23,958 nucleotides of DNA, taken from Stagonosporopsis chrysanthemi. Taxonomy: Eukaryota; Ascomycota; Dothideomycetes; Pleosporales; Didymellaceae. The stretch is from NCBI GenBank assembly GCA_022560025.1, contig JAFISE010000313.1:1-23958 (forward strand), written 5' to 3'. Positions 1 through 8,917 of the stretch are shown here, in pieces. The notes below the pieces were generated by a model that did no database searches, was not told where the DNA came from, and worked only from the letters and a program-made list of their open reading frames with translations. How positions within the stretch are numbered: the first letter of the stretch is position 1; each line of letters starts with the position of its first letter. The position numbers were made by a program, and so were the translations under genes.

Positions 1-53
1 CATTGTGGTGTTGAGTTATTGTAGATTCAAAAACAAGATGAAATGTGGTGGGG

Positions 54-87
54 GTGCGCATCGGGTGACCGTGCGCATCGGGTGGCC
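54..87. repeat. 17-bp tandem duplication upstream of RMT2
   Basis: Two adjacent 17-bp copies, GTGCGCATCGGGTGACC and GTGCGCATCGGGTGGCC, differ at one base. They lie about 100 bp upstream of the RMT2 start codon, in the probable promoter or 5' leader. The duplication is read directly from the sequence. A regulatory role is only possible, not shown. Confidence 0.8.
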
Positions 88-148
88 GAATACAGTAGCG
101 TGAACCCTGAAACCCCACCTAAACTTTTCTGCCCCTCGCGAACAGACG

Positions 149-187
149 ATGATTGCAATTGCACGAAAACACACTGTTGACAGCTGA
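149..187 (+). promoter_or_regulatory. Upstream ORF in the RMT2 leader, 12 codons
   Basis: An ATG at 149 opens a 12-codon reading frame ending in TGA at 185-187, one base before the RMT2 ATG at 189. It is in a different frame from RMT2. If transcription starts upstream of 149, scanning ribosomes meet this ATG first, and the one-base gap leaves little room for reinitiation, so it could lower RMT2 translation. The transcript start is unknown. If it lies downstream of 149 the upstream ORF is irrelevant. Confidence 0.5.
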
Positions 188-188
188 C

Positions 189-1448
189 ATGAACGACCCC
201 GCCTTTGACGTAGAGACAGATCTGTCTACCCAGAGTATTCTCCTCGCAGCAGCAAACCACGACATCCCCTCGCTGCGCAACCTTCTCCGCAACACATCCG
301 CAAACGTCCAAGACTCCGAGACAGGTTTCACGCCCCTCCACGCCGCCATTGCCGCCTGCGAGCCTGACGAGGATGACAAGACCTCTCCAAAGGCAAATGG
401 AGACAGTGTAGATGCCGAAGATGCTCAAAAGAACGAGACAGAGGCAGCGACCAAAACAGTCAAACTTCTGTTCGAAAATGGCGCGATATGGAATGATCTG
501 GACGCGAACGGCGAGACACCTGGATGCATTGCGCAAAGACTGAACCTGAAAGAGCTGTACGAGCTTTGTGTAGATGCCGGCATGCGCGCTGAGCTGCTGC
601 TGAGTCGTCTGGACCAGTATCAACTGCTTGGCGGAGGAGACTCAGATAAAGAAGAGGATGAGGAAGATGAAGTTAATGGCGAAGCTGGAGCTGATGTTCA
701 AGCAACAAACGAGGATGTGGATATTCTAGGTGTCACTGAGGAAGTGATACCAGGCGACGAATCGACAGAAAACCCGAACTACCTGGCTTCGAACCTCACC
801 TTCGACCGAGACAGGTTGACAGACGAGGCGGGCAACGGCGTGATGATGGAGTGGGAGACTACGCTCATGCGTCGATCTGCTGAGCTGCTTGCACCTGCAC
901 CAGGACTGCGTGTGCTCAATGTAGGGCATGGCATGGGTATCATCGACGGTATCTTGCAAGACAAGCAACCCAAGGCACACCACATCATCGAAGCCCACCC
1001 AGACGTGCTGAAACGCATGAAAGAGCAAGGCTGGGATAAGAAGCCTGGTGTTGTCATCCACGAAGGACGCTGGCAGGATGTTGTGCCTGGACTTGTGGAG
1101 AAGGGCGAGCTGTTCGATGGCATATACTTCGACACGTTCGCCGAGGAATACAGCGCACTACGTGACTTCTTCACGGAACATGTGATTGGTTTGCTAGATC
1201 CTGCAGGCGGCGCAGATGGTGAAGGCGGAAAGTTTGGCTTCTTCAACGGCATGGGCGCGGATAGACAGATAGTCTATGATGTGTACGGCAAGATCGTTGA
1301 AATGGATCTATTCGAAGCAGGCTTCGATACGGAGTGGGATACAATACAGGTGCCTGACCTGGATGAGCAGGGCGAGTGGGAAGGGTTACGGAGGAAGTAC
1401 TGGGTGTTGAAGGAATATCGGTTACCTACGTGCAACTTTATAGGCTGA
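189..1448 (+). CDS. RMT2: Protein arginine N-methyltransferase 2 (RMT2), type IV arginine N5-methyltransferase
   Basis: Intronless, 419 aa, close to the family's usual length. RMT2 enzymes transfer a methyl group from S-adenosylmethionine to the delta nitrogen of arginine; yeast Rmt2 acts on ribosomal protein L12. The N-terminal 140 residues look ankyrin-like (a TPLHAAIAA segment near residue 49, then LLFENGA and DANGETP). An acidic linker follows (about 150-190). The methyltransferase domain contains the cofactor motif NVGHGMGIIDG (about 244-254), the acidic loop IIEAHPD, and the family signature YFDTFAEEY (about 313-321). The frame is open upstream but has no ATG there, so 189 is the first ATG in frame. 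Its leader holds a short upstream ORF. Family assignment is firm; the substrate in this organism is inferred. Confidence 0.93.
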   Translation: MNDPAFDVETDLSTQSILLAAANHDIPSLRNLLRNTSANVQDSETGFTPLHAAIAACEPDEDDKTSPKANGDSVDAEDAQKNETEAATKTVKLLFENGAIWNDLDANGETPGCIAQRLNLKELYELCVDAGMRAELLLSRLDQYQLLGGGDSDKEEDEEDEVNGEAGADVQATNEDVDILGVTEEVIPGDESTENPNYLASNLTFDRDRLTDEAGNGVMMEWETTLMRRSAELLAPAPGLRVLNVGHGMGIIDGILQDKQPKAHHIIEAHPDVLKRMKEQGWDKKPGVVIHEGRWQDVVPGLVEKGELFDGIYFDTFAEEYSALRDFFTEHVIGLLDPAGGADGEGGKFGFFNGMGADRQIVYDVYGKIVEMDLFEAGFDTEWDTIQVPDLDEQGEWEGLRRKYWVLKEYRLPTCNFIG

Positions 1449-2110
1449 TAGAATCAGAGAGATCAAGCGCAGTTCAGGCCAGTCTGTCATTCGGGCATGT
1501 CGATCTGGGAGCTCTCAGAGCTGTTACAGGCGCGTTGCAAGACACGTCCAGTTCTTAGAGTCATTGAAACTCACTTACCTCCAAAGAGAACCGAGATCGC
1601 GTTCTGAATGGCTCCTGGGTTCCGCAGATTCGTTTACATCCCCTCTCAGATCCTCAGTAGAGGCAACTGGGTCTTGGCTGCACTTACTTTCATGGGAGCA
1701 CCAAAGTCCTATCAGCAGTCGGCATTTCAGCCTCAATTTTCAGCTACACTCTTGCACACCAGCCCCACAATACGAACTGCATGTCCACGCCTTTATTGCC
1801 AATGCAGGAAAGTTGGAGCAAGACGCTGACAACCCGCGGCGCATCTGGCTTGCAGACGTTCGATACGAGGAGCGTGCGTCTTAAAGCACGCGAGGTGAGT
1901 CGAATTCAGTGCCTGGGCTGCGTTACTATATTTGTACCTCGCATTCAGCTCGAACGCCATACAGCGGTCCAATTTCGCGAGTGTCGTAGGTTTGAACATG
2001 CACTTCCGCTGATTTAATGTGTTTGTCTGCCCTTCCACAGCCGTTGTAACCTTCGCTCGAGTCTTCACCACGTTCCTGATTTTCTGCAAGTGGATTGAAA
2101 GTCCTGAAAC
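1449..2110. other. Intergenic region, no gene recognised
   Basis: About 660 bp between the RMT2 stop and the ATG of the membrane-protein gene. Reading frames here are short and overlapping, have no recognisable domain, and do not join across plausible introns. It presumably holds the RMT2 3' end and the next gene's promoter. I see no RNA gene or repeat. Confidence 0.6.
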
Positions 2111-3336
2111 ATGAAGAGCAATCTATCTTTATTCAGCTTCCTGACTGCCCTACTGGAGGTACGAGGTATAGCCTTTGCTGGCCCTGCGTCAACATCCATC
2201 AGTTCAGCAAGTGCTGCCGTGGGCATCTCCTCGAGGCCATCGACACCACCATCAGTCGAAGAGCTTCGAAGACGCCAGACAGATTCTGGCCCGGAGATAT
2301 GCGGTTGGGTTGATGGGATGTACTGTGAGTTCTCATCCTAATAGAGCAGGATTTAACATTAACACCTTTAAGCCATCCCTGCGACTTGTCCAGGGGCACA
2401 TACCTGCATGTTGTACACCGAAGGAGCTGGTATGGTAGGCTGATGTGATAGCACCAACACGATCGACTGCGGCTGGGCAAGCTCCTACATCGACGCCGCA
2501 GCATACAGAACTTCCGGCTGTGGCTCAGAGTGCCTCCTCAACACCCTGATTCGAAAGTGTGCAGACTCCTCTCTCCCATACTGCGCCCCCGGACTTTCCC
2601 CAGCGACGAAATCATCGGCTACGGATATGTCGACTACTCAGATACTAGCACCGCGACCGTACTGCAACGCGCCACTGATAGCTTTGGCGCCACCACGACC
2701 ATGACCCTCGCCATCGCCGCAGCCAACCCTGCCATCACAGACACAGCCAACAGAAAAGTGCGCAAGACAGTCAAGAAACTCGCTGTTGGCGTGATAGTCG
2801 GCATCGCTGTAGTTGCACTCTTCATAATCTGCTGCATCGCATTCGGCGTCATCTTCTGTGTGAAGCGAAGGAGGAAGCAGCGCGAGATCGCAGCGAGCGC
2901 CCAGGCTATGACTGCTGTTTATGCAACGCGTCCGCAGGCGCATCACCAGCCGCCCCCTCCACAGCAGCCATACCAGTATTCTGCACCCGAGCTGCAGCAG
3001 GCGCCGCAGCCGCAGATGCAACAACCGAGTCTATTCAACCCACCTGTTGGACCGCAGAGTCCCGTCACGAATGCACCGTCGTACTTTCCGCATGCTCAGC
3101 AGGAGGACAAACCGGGAGTGTATATGTCGGTGCAGGAGTATCCAGTTTCGCCGCCTGTTTCTAGCCCATCCACCCCGGCGCCAGTGCATGCTCAGTCGCA
3201 AGCTGTTCCTCCGCCGCCTATGCCGGTCGTCAGACATTACCAGGCGGAGGATCATGCGCATGAGGTCGATGCGGTAAGTGTGCCGCATGTTCCTGTTCAA
3301 GGGGGAATCGTGCACGAGATTGGGAACGGGAAGTAA
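2111..3336 (+). pseudogene. Disrupted gene for a Cys-rich, single-pass membrane protein
   Basis: Exon 1 (2111-2324) starts MKSNLSLFSFLTALL, a probable signal peptide, then a Ser/Thr stretch and an RRQT...CGW segment. A plausible intron spans 2325-2393 (GTGAGT...CCAG). The second exon continues a Cys-rich ectodomain (GWASSY, GCGSECLLN, IRKC, LPYC) but meets an in-frame TGA at 2441-2443. After 2590 the coding frame shifts by one base: the SDEIIGYGYVDY segment, a transmembrane helix (about 2775-2855, KLAVGVIVGIAVVALF), a KRRRKQRE stop-transfer and a Pro/Gln-rich tail run in the other frame to TAA at 3334-3336. From memory, related fungal proteins keep Cys where this copy has the stop and two Tyr. 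This suggests a pseudogene; assembly error or unusual splicing are alternatives. Function is unknown, though the layout resembles a cell-surface protein. Confidence 0.6.
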
Positions 3337-3516
3337 GCAGGCTTTGGAATCTCCTGAGCTAGCGTTTCTATGAGGGATACACAGTGCTACAGGTGCAAGA
3401 TCTGGCGGTTCTTTTCGAACTAAACGTGGCGTACTGGAGTAGTCAGAACCGGTTTGGTAACTGACCAACCAATGCCATTCATTCCATTGGAGGGGTATCT
3501 ATCAATCAACTGACCA

Positions 3517-4875
3517 CTAATCGTGTCTCATAGGACTGCTGTTCATAGGCGTACCTACTGCTGGACTCCCAAATGCCGGGCTATCTGTTGCAAACGGGTT
3601 TGGAGGGAGGGGGTCCCGATCATACCCATTGCTCCTTTCCTGCTTCAGCACAGGGACAAGGGAGGCTTTCCAGATCCGTATACTCCTGTCCAGCCCTGAA
3701 CTGGCAATCAACTCCTCCTTGGGGTGCGTGTCAACGGCCAACACTGCCTCGTCGTGGCCAGACAGCCGTTGCAGCACGTTTTTGCTCGAGACGTCCCATA
3801 GCACGATGCCACCCTCCTCGCTGCCTGATGCTACGAAGGCATACGTCTCTTCTGGATCTGTCCTGTCACCATACGTGCCAAATGCGCCGGACAGCGAGTA
3901 CTTGGCATTTGTATGCCCTTGATATGTCTTGACACATTTGCCCTTGCCGTTTGCATAGTCCCACAGCCGTATACAGGAGTCCAGCGTGTGAGCTAGTATG
4001 TATTTTCCGTTCGGACTGAATTTCACGCTCGTCACCGGCGCATTGTCTTCGTGGACGAGTGTGCGCAGACACTGCCCTGTGCTTGTGTCCCAGACTCTGA
4101 TCAGCCCGTCGTGCGAACAACTGACGATCAGCGTACCGTCGCGTACGAAGTCTACGGCGGAGACTGGATCAGAATGCGCGGGTAGAGAGCGCATGACGCG
4201 TGCTGCACGCACGTCCCATAGAAATACGGCCTCGTCGTAGCTTCCACTCACAAGCATATTGCCCTTTGGACTGAATGCGAGAGAGTACACGTAGTTGTGG
4301 TGACCAATCAGCGGCGTAGGGTGCGCGAGGCCCGTCTGCGCGTCCCAAAGGCGAATGCTTTTATCATCTGAGCCAGAGGCCAGGGTCGTGCTGTCCGGCG
4401 ACCAGGTTATTGTGTTGATGCCGGCAAGATGGCCTTCGAGTGTGTGTTCCAGCTTGCCAGTTGCAGAGGACCATATCTTTATCGTGGCGTCGGCAGAGCC
4501 GCTGGCTATCCACAGTCCATTTGGAGAGAATCTGAGGCAGGACACTGCGCGCTTGTGGCCGCGGAGGATGAGGTGGGGAACATAGTTCAAGGCTGTTGGT
4601 TTGCGTGGCGGAGGTGTGTTGCTTCGAGAGCGCGACCGTGAGTTCGAGGGCGACCGTGATCGTGATGGTGTCCGTCGATCGTAGTATCGTCGCTCATCTG
4701 CGCTGTCGTCTACGTCGTTGTCGCGGTCTCTGCTATACCGGCGCGCGGGCCGTTCTGCTAATCTGTATGCTGTAGAGCCATTTCGGGGCGAGCGGGAGTG
4801 GGAGCGTTTTCGCGGCGGCGCATCATCGTATTCGTCCTCTGTCTCTTCTCTCGACCGCTTGATAGGAAAGTCCAT
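3517..4875 (-). CDS. swd3: WD40 protein, Swd3/WDR5-type subunit of the COMPASS H3K4 methyltransferase
   Basis: Intronless, 452 aa. Seven WD repeats fill about residues 105-410, with repeated GH...W/F-D blades (GLWIASGSADATIKIW, TLASGSDDKSIRLWD, GNMLVSGSYDEAVFLWD). The segments AHSDPVSAVDF and KFSPNGKYILA match the order and wording of WDR5 blades, so I prefer WDR5/Swd3 over other WD40 proteins. In yeast and animals this protein scaffolds the Set1/MLL complex, which methylates histone H3 lysine 4. The N-terminal 100 residues are disordered and rich in Arg/Ser (SRSRSPSNSRSRSRS), and a low-complexity tail follows the propeller. The frame is open upstream but lacks an ATG, so ATG 4873-4875 is the start. 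It converges with the disrupted membrane-protein gene and diverges from ISC1. Confidence 0.9.
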   Translation of the reverse strand: MDFPIKRSREETEDEYDDAPPRKRSHSRSPRNGSTAYRLAERPARRYSRDRDNDVDDSADERRYYDRRTPSRSRSPSNSRSRSRSNTPPPRKPTALNYVPHLILRGHKRAVSCLRFSPNGLWIASGSADATIKIWSSATGKLEHTLEGHLAGINTITWSPDSTTLASGSDDKSIRLWDAQTGLAHPTPLIGHHNYVYSLAFSPKGNMLVSGSYDEAVFLWDVRAARVMRSLPAHSDPVSAVDFVRDGTLIVSCSHDGLIRVWDTSTGQCLRTLVHEDNAPVTSVKFSPNGKYILAHTLDSCIRLWDYANGKGKCVKTYQGHTNAKYSLSGAFGTYGDRTDPEETYAFVASGSEEGGIVLWDVSSKNVLQRLSGHDEAVLAVDTHPKEELIASSGLDRSIRIWKASLVPVLKQERSNGYDRDPLPPNPFATDSPAFGSPAVGTPMNSSPMRHD

Positions 4876-5040
4876 GTTGTTTGTCGAGTGTTGAAACTTA
4901 GCAGTGGGAAACGCGCTTTCCACTTAGCGCGTAGGCGGTGAAGGAAGGCACAAGGGACCCCTGCTTGTGACGTGCCTCGGTGTCCCTGACGCGCATCATG
5001 GCAAACACCGAGCAAGGACTTCTCCTTTACAATTCCCAAC
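4876..5040. promoter_or_regulatory. Shared divergent promoter region, swd3 / ISC1
   Basis: Only 165 bp separate the two divergent start codons, so both promoters must lie here or overlap the neighbouring coding sequence. I see no clear TATA box. Co-regulation is possible but not shown. Confidence 0.55.
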
Positions 5041-6487
5041 ATGATTCTACATGAGAAACCAACGAGTATCAGGGTGTTGTCGCTTAACTGCTGGGGCCTC
5101 AAGTTTATTTCCACACTTCGCAATGAGCGACTGACCGAAATTGGTCGACAAATTGCAGTTGCAGACCCTCGACCAGACATCGTCGGCCTCCAAGAATGCT
5201 GGACACAGCAGGACTACGACTCAATTCGCGAGCTCACGCGAGATATACTGCCGTATGGGAAATTTTATCACAGCGGCTGCTTTGGAGGAGGGCTTGTCAT
5301 TTTGTCAAGATGGCCCATTGAGGAGAGCAATATGGTGCGATATCCGCTGAACGGTCGACCTGCTGCTTTCTACCGTGGAGATTGGTTTGTAGGGAAAGGT
5401 GTCGCGTGTGCACGCATACGCATTGGACCTGCGCCTAAAGATATTGCCGAAGTTTTCACCACGCATGTAGGTGTATCCAGCTCGGTGCAAGGGCTCGTGC
5501 TGACAATGCCAGCTTCACGCACCATATGAAGCCGAACCACACGACTCGTACATCTGCCACCGGACAGCTCAGGCATGGGAGATAGCAAAGCTCATGCGTG
5601 CAGCTGCCGAACGTGGTCATTTAGTCATTGGCATGGGAGACTTCAACATGATACCGCTTTCGCTGGCACATCGCATTATTGAGACACACGCACCCGTGCG
5701 AGATGTATGGCGCATCCTCCATCCCAAATCAGCCGTCGGCGCGGCGAAAGACCAAGTAGAAAAGAATCGTGGCCTCCCCATGCCAAACGCCGACTTCAAC
5801 ATTACAAGCAATGGCACGACCTGCGACAGTGCTTTCAACTCGTGGCGGTGGAACAAAGCACACAAGAAGAGGCTGAAGAAGGGCGAGAATGTGCAGATAG
5901 ACCCTACTGTCGACGACCCTAGCGCAAAGCGACTGGACTATATCTTCTTCAGCAGCGCACATCATCACGATGCGCATACAGGAGAGGACACAGCAGAGTG
6001 GGAACTTAAGGAGGCAAACGTTGGAATGACTATGCGCCACCCGACATTACACTGCTCGCTCAGCGACCATTTCTCGATCGAGTGCACGTTGACTAGGAAG
6101 GACGACCCTCATGCAGCGCACGCCTCGGACGTCATCAATCGATACCTGCCCATTGAGACGTACGAAGAGATCGTGGCAACACTGAGCAAGTACATGGAAC
6201 GTCAACGGATACAGCGTAAGTTGCGCATCGGGCATTTCTTCTACCAATTCACAGTGTGGGCGGCCTGTATGATAGGGGTCTGGTGGTCGCCACACAATTA
6301 CGTGTCGTTCATATTGATGCTGCTCAGTTCATTGGGGTTGAGTGTCGGTGTCATTGACGGATTGATGGGTTTGCTGTTTGGTGGTAGTGAGATGAGAGCC
6401 CTCAAGGAGTTCGAGTGGGAGGTGAAGAACGCTATGGATAGGGCATCAGATTCAGAGAGAACATCGCAGGATGGCGATTTCACATAG
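5041..6487 (+). CDS. ISC1: Inositol phosphosphingolipid phospholipase C (ISC1, neutral sphingomyelinase family)
   Basis: Two exons, 5041-5466 and 5513-6487, give 466 aa; yeast Isc1 has 477. The 46-nt phase-0 intron (GTAGGT...GCTGAC...CCAG) restores TTHLHAPYEAE, which the unspliced sequence breaks with a stop. The enzyme cleaves inositol phosphosphingolipids to ceramide. Catalytic motifs of the endonuclease/exonuclease/phosphatase fold are present: SLNCWGLK (residues 14-21), GLQECW (49-54), the TTHLH histidines (141-145), GDFNM (184-188), RLDYIFFS and the final LSDHFS (about 325-330). Two hydrophobic segments near 384-400 and 406-432 fit the family's C-terminal membrane anchor. Its promoter is shared with swd3, and TAF12 follows in tandem 435 bp downstream. 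Confidence 0.93.
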
Positions 6488-6922
6488 CGTAGCGCATATC
6501 TAGGGAACCTTTGATCTCATTTCGATGAAGAAGAAGGGTTGTCCATTTGCAGCGACGGAACGAAGAGTAAATAGCTAGCAGGCCACATCGTTTCTGGGGC
6601 TCTGGATCAATCAAATTGCAAAATCATTAGCCCTTTACTGCTCCATGTACCCAAATGCTTGCCCTCTTTGTGACCAAGAGCTGTCGTTCGCATGCTGTTG
6701 CACGTGCATTCGCGTCGTGAACCGGAACCGCCAAGCCAGCCTTCGTGCATCACTCAGGCGTCAAACCTCAGTACATCATCGCTCATGCAATACCCGCCAC
6801 ACTCCCACTGGCAAACCCTAGAGCCTATTTCACGCGTCGCATAGTTGCAGCGACACTCCTACACACGCCAGAATAGACCCGAAGCCCCCCTTCACGACTG
6901 CGCACCTGCAAACGATCCCAAC
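6488..6922. other. Intergenic region between ISC1 and TAF12
   Basis: About 435 bp with no gene. It should hold the ISC1 3' end and the TAF12 promoter and leader. The TAF12 frame stays open upstream for some codons but has no ATG. Confidence 0.6.
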
Positions 6923-8917
6923 ATGAGCAGCTCCCAACCCCAGGCTGCCGGCGCTGGCCAGCAACAGCAACAGCAACAGGGCCCGAAGCTGCTCAAGGCC
7001 GACGACATACTGAGGCTACTATGTTTGACCGACGATGAGAAGCAGAAGTATAGGTTACTTATGCAAAACACCTGGAATCTGTTCAACGCTGCTGCTGCAG
7101 GCAGTCCGGAACAGGCACAGGCGCGGCAGACATTACAACAGTTCTCGCAGAAATTCATCGTCAGGGAGCGGGCGCATCGGGCAAAGACTCAGCAGCAACA
7201 ACAACAACAGGGTGGACAGGGCCAGTCAAGCCAGCCCAATACAGGTACACAGCAGAACCCAGTCAAGCAGGAAGGGCAGGGAAATGGTGGAGAAGCCGCC
7301 GCGAACTTGCAACAGCAGTCGCAGGCGCAGAATCAAGGCCAACAGCGACCTCAGAACTCTTCTGTGGACCCGTCCATAATCAAGCACGTCCACGAGTTCC
7401 CTTTCACGCTGCCACCCACTTTCACTTTGGGGACACCTGAGGCGGAGGGAAAGCTCAAGGAGTACAAGAATGGCTATCTTAATATGCTAGCCAAGCAGGC
7501 GACTCTGACGGAGAATATTAAGAGGATCCAGGCGCAGATGCAAGAGCGGGGCAAGAGCGGGCAAGAAGTACCACAGGAGCTGACCAATGCCAAGAACAAG
7601 GTCGAGGAAGAGTACTACCGTATGAAGGCCCAGATCGAGAAGTTCCGCGGTCTGCAGAAGCAGTGGAAAGACGAGCGCGCCAGTTCAGGGCAAGGCGCAC
7701 AGCCTACACAGCAGCTTCAGCAGACCCCACCACAGCAGCAGCAGCAGCCTCAGCCGCAACGACAGCCTTCACTTTCGGGACCGAGCGGCCAGCCCGCAAT
7801 CAAGGACGAGCCGCAGATAAAGATCGAGGGCGGGCAGCCACAGCAACCACAAACGCAAATGCAACAACAACCACCGCAGTTCAACCAGCAACAACCACAA
7901 AACGCCCAACAGCAACAACTCCAACAAGCTCCACAACAGCAGCAACAGCAGCAACTACAACAATCACAGCAACAGCAACAGCAACAATTGCAGCAGCAGC
8001 AAGGGCAGCAACAAATGCAGCGCCCGCCGCCTGCGCCGCACTCTCTCTCGATGCCTCCACAACAGTTCCCGCAGCAAGGGCAGCCGCAGCAGCCTCAGTT
8101 GCAGCAGCAGGGCCAATCTCGACCGCAGATCAACCCGCATCAGGCGAACATGCAGCAGCAGCAGCATCAACAAAGCAACTCTCCGCACCCACAGTCCGCG
8201 ACAGGCAATGGCCCACCCGTTCCGCTCTCTCACCAAGCTGCCGTCAGCGCCGCAAACCGCTCCTACACAGACCCTGCGCGCGCAAACACACCTATGCAGG
8301 CTGGCCCAGGCGGCAATTTCCATGCGCCTGGCAGCCGTGAGCGAGAGCAGCTCAACAACCCCAAGATGCCCATCCCGCGTCATCTCAACGTCACATCGCC
8401 CATGCCCGTTAACATGGGACAGCAGCGACCGACGATGAGCGGACCGACGAACGGCGCGCCAGGACCTATGGGCCAGCCTGTCATCTCACGGCCACCGCCG
8501 TTCCAGCTCGAGGGCGAAGGCGACCGCGTGCTCAGCAAGCGGAAACTGGATGAGTTGGTGAGACAGGTCACGGGCGGCAGCGAGGAAGCGCTCACGCCGG
8601 AAGTCGAAGATGCAAGTTTCATCCCCTACCAGCAGGTTTGAAGCTAACACACTCTGCAGGCGGTCCTCCAGCTCGCAGACGACTTTGTTGATAACGTCAT
8701 CTCTAATGCCTGCAAATTGTCTAAGCTCCGCGATAGCCCGCAACTTGACATACGCGACATCCAGCACGTTCTCGAGCGCAGCTATAACATCCGCATCCCG
8801 GGTTATGCCTCGGATGAGGTTCGCACGGTGAGGAAGATTGTGCCGGCGGCCGGGTGGGTGGACAAGATGAAGGCGGTCAACGCGGCGAAGGTCATGGGCG
8901 GTAAGACCGACTTTTAG
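6923..8917 (+). CDS. TAF12: TFIID/SAGA subunit TAF12 with a C-terminal histone fold
   Basis: Two exons, 6923-8611 and 8660-8917, give 648 aa. TAF12 pairs with TAF4 in TFIID and with Ada1 in SAGA through a histone fold. An N-terminal conserved block (LLKADDILRLLCLTDDEKQK, about residues 22-41) is followed by a long Gln-rich region. The histone fold begins at about 537 (LSKRKLDELVRQV) and continues after the splice as VLQLADDFVDNVI, LDIRDIQHVLERSYNIRIPG. The frame stops 10 codons past the exon edge if unspliced; removing a 48-nt GC-AG intron (donor GCAAGT, branch GCTAAC, acceptor CTGCAG) joins EDA to VLQLADD exactly. A 24-nt GT-AG alternative (8636-8659) also keeps the frame but seems too short. 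The start is the first in-frame ATG. Confidence 0.92.
7699..8178 (+). repeat. CAG/CAA-rich polyglutamine tract within TAF12
   Basis: An imperfect CAG/CAA run encodes long Gln stretches interrupted by Pro, Leu and Ala. It is coding sequence of the TAF12 middle region. Mixed CAG and CAA codons make it less prone to slippage than a pure repeat. Such tracts are common in fungal transcription factors and vary in length between strains. Confidence 0.8.
8612..8659 (+). other. GC-AG intron in TAF12
   Basis: The intron begins GCAAGT, the usual consensus for GC donors, and ends CTGCAG, with GCTAAC as branch point 11 nt before the acceptor end. It is phase 0 and 48 nt long, like the GT-AG introns in neighbouring genes. 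Splicing here is inferred from restoration of the histone-fold reading frame. Confidence 0.75.

Noticed and set aside
2430..2508. Alternative intron (GTATGG...ACAG) that would remove the TGA in the membrane-protein gene
   Set aside because: It would delete the conserved Cys-rich segment between GMVG and TSGCGSEC and does not repair the later frameshift.
7663..8340. Plus-strand Thr/Ala-rich 225-codon frame
   Set aside because: It is the +1 frame of the TAF12 CAG/CAA tract, which is open in all frames because of its repeat composition.
8636..8659. 24-nt GT-AG intron in TAF12
   Set aside because: It keeps the frame but is far shorter than any other intron here, leaves too little room for a branch point, and inserts eight extra residues before the histone fold.
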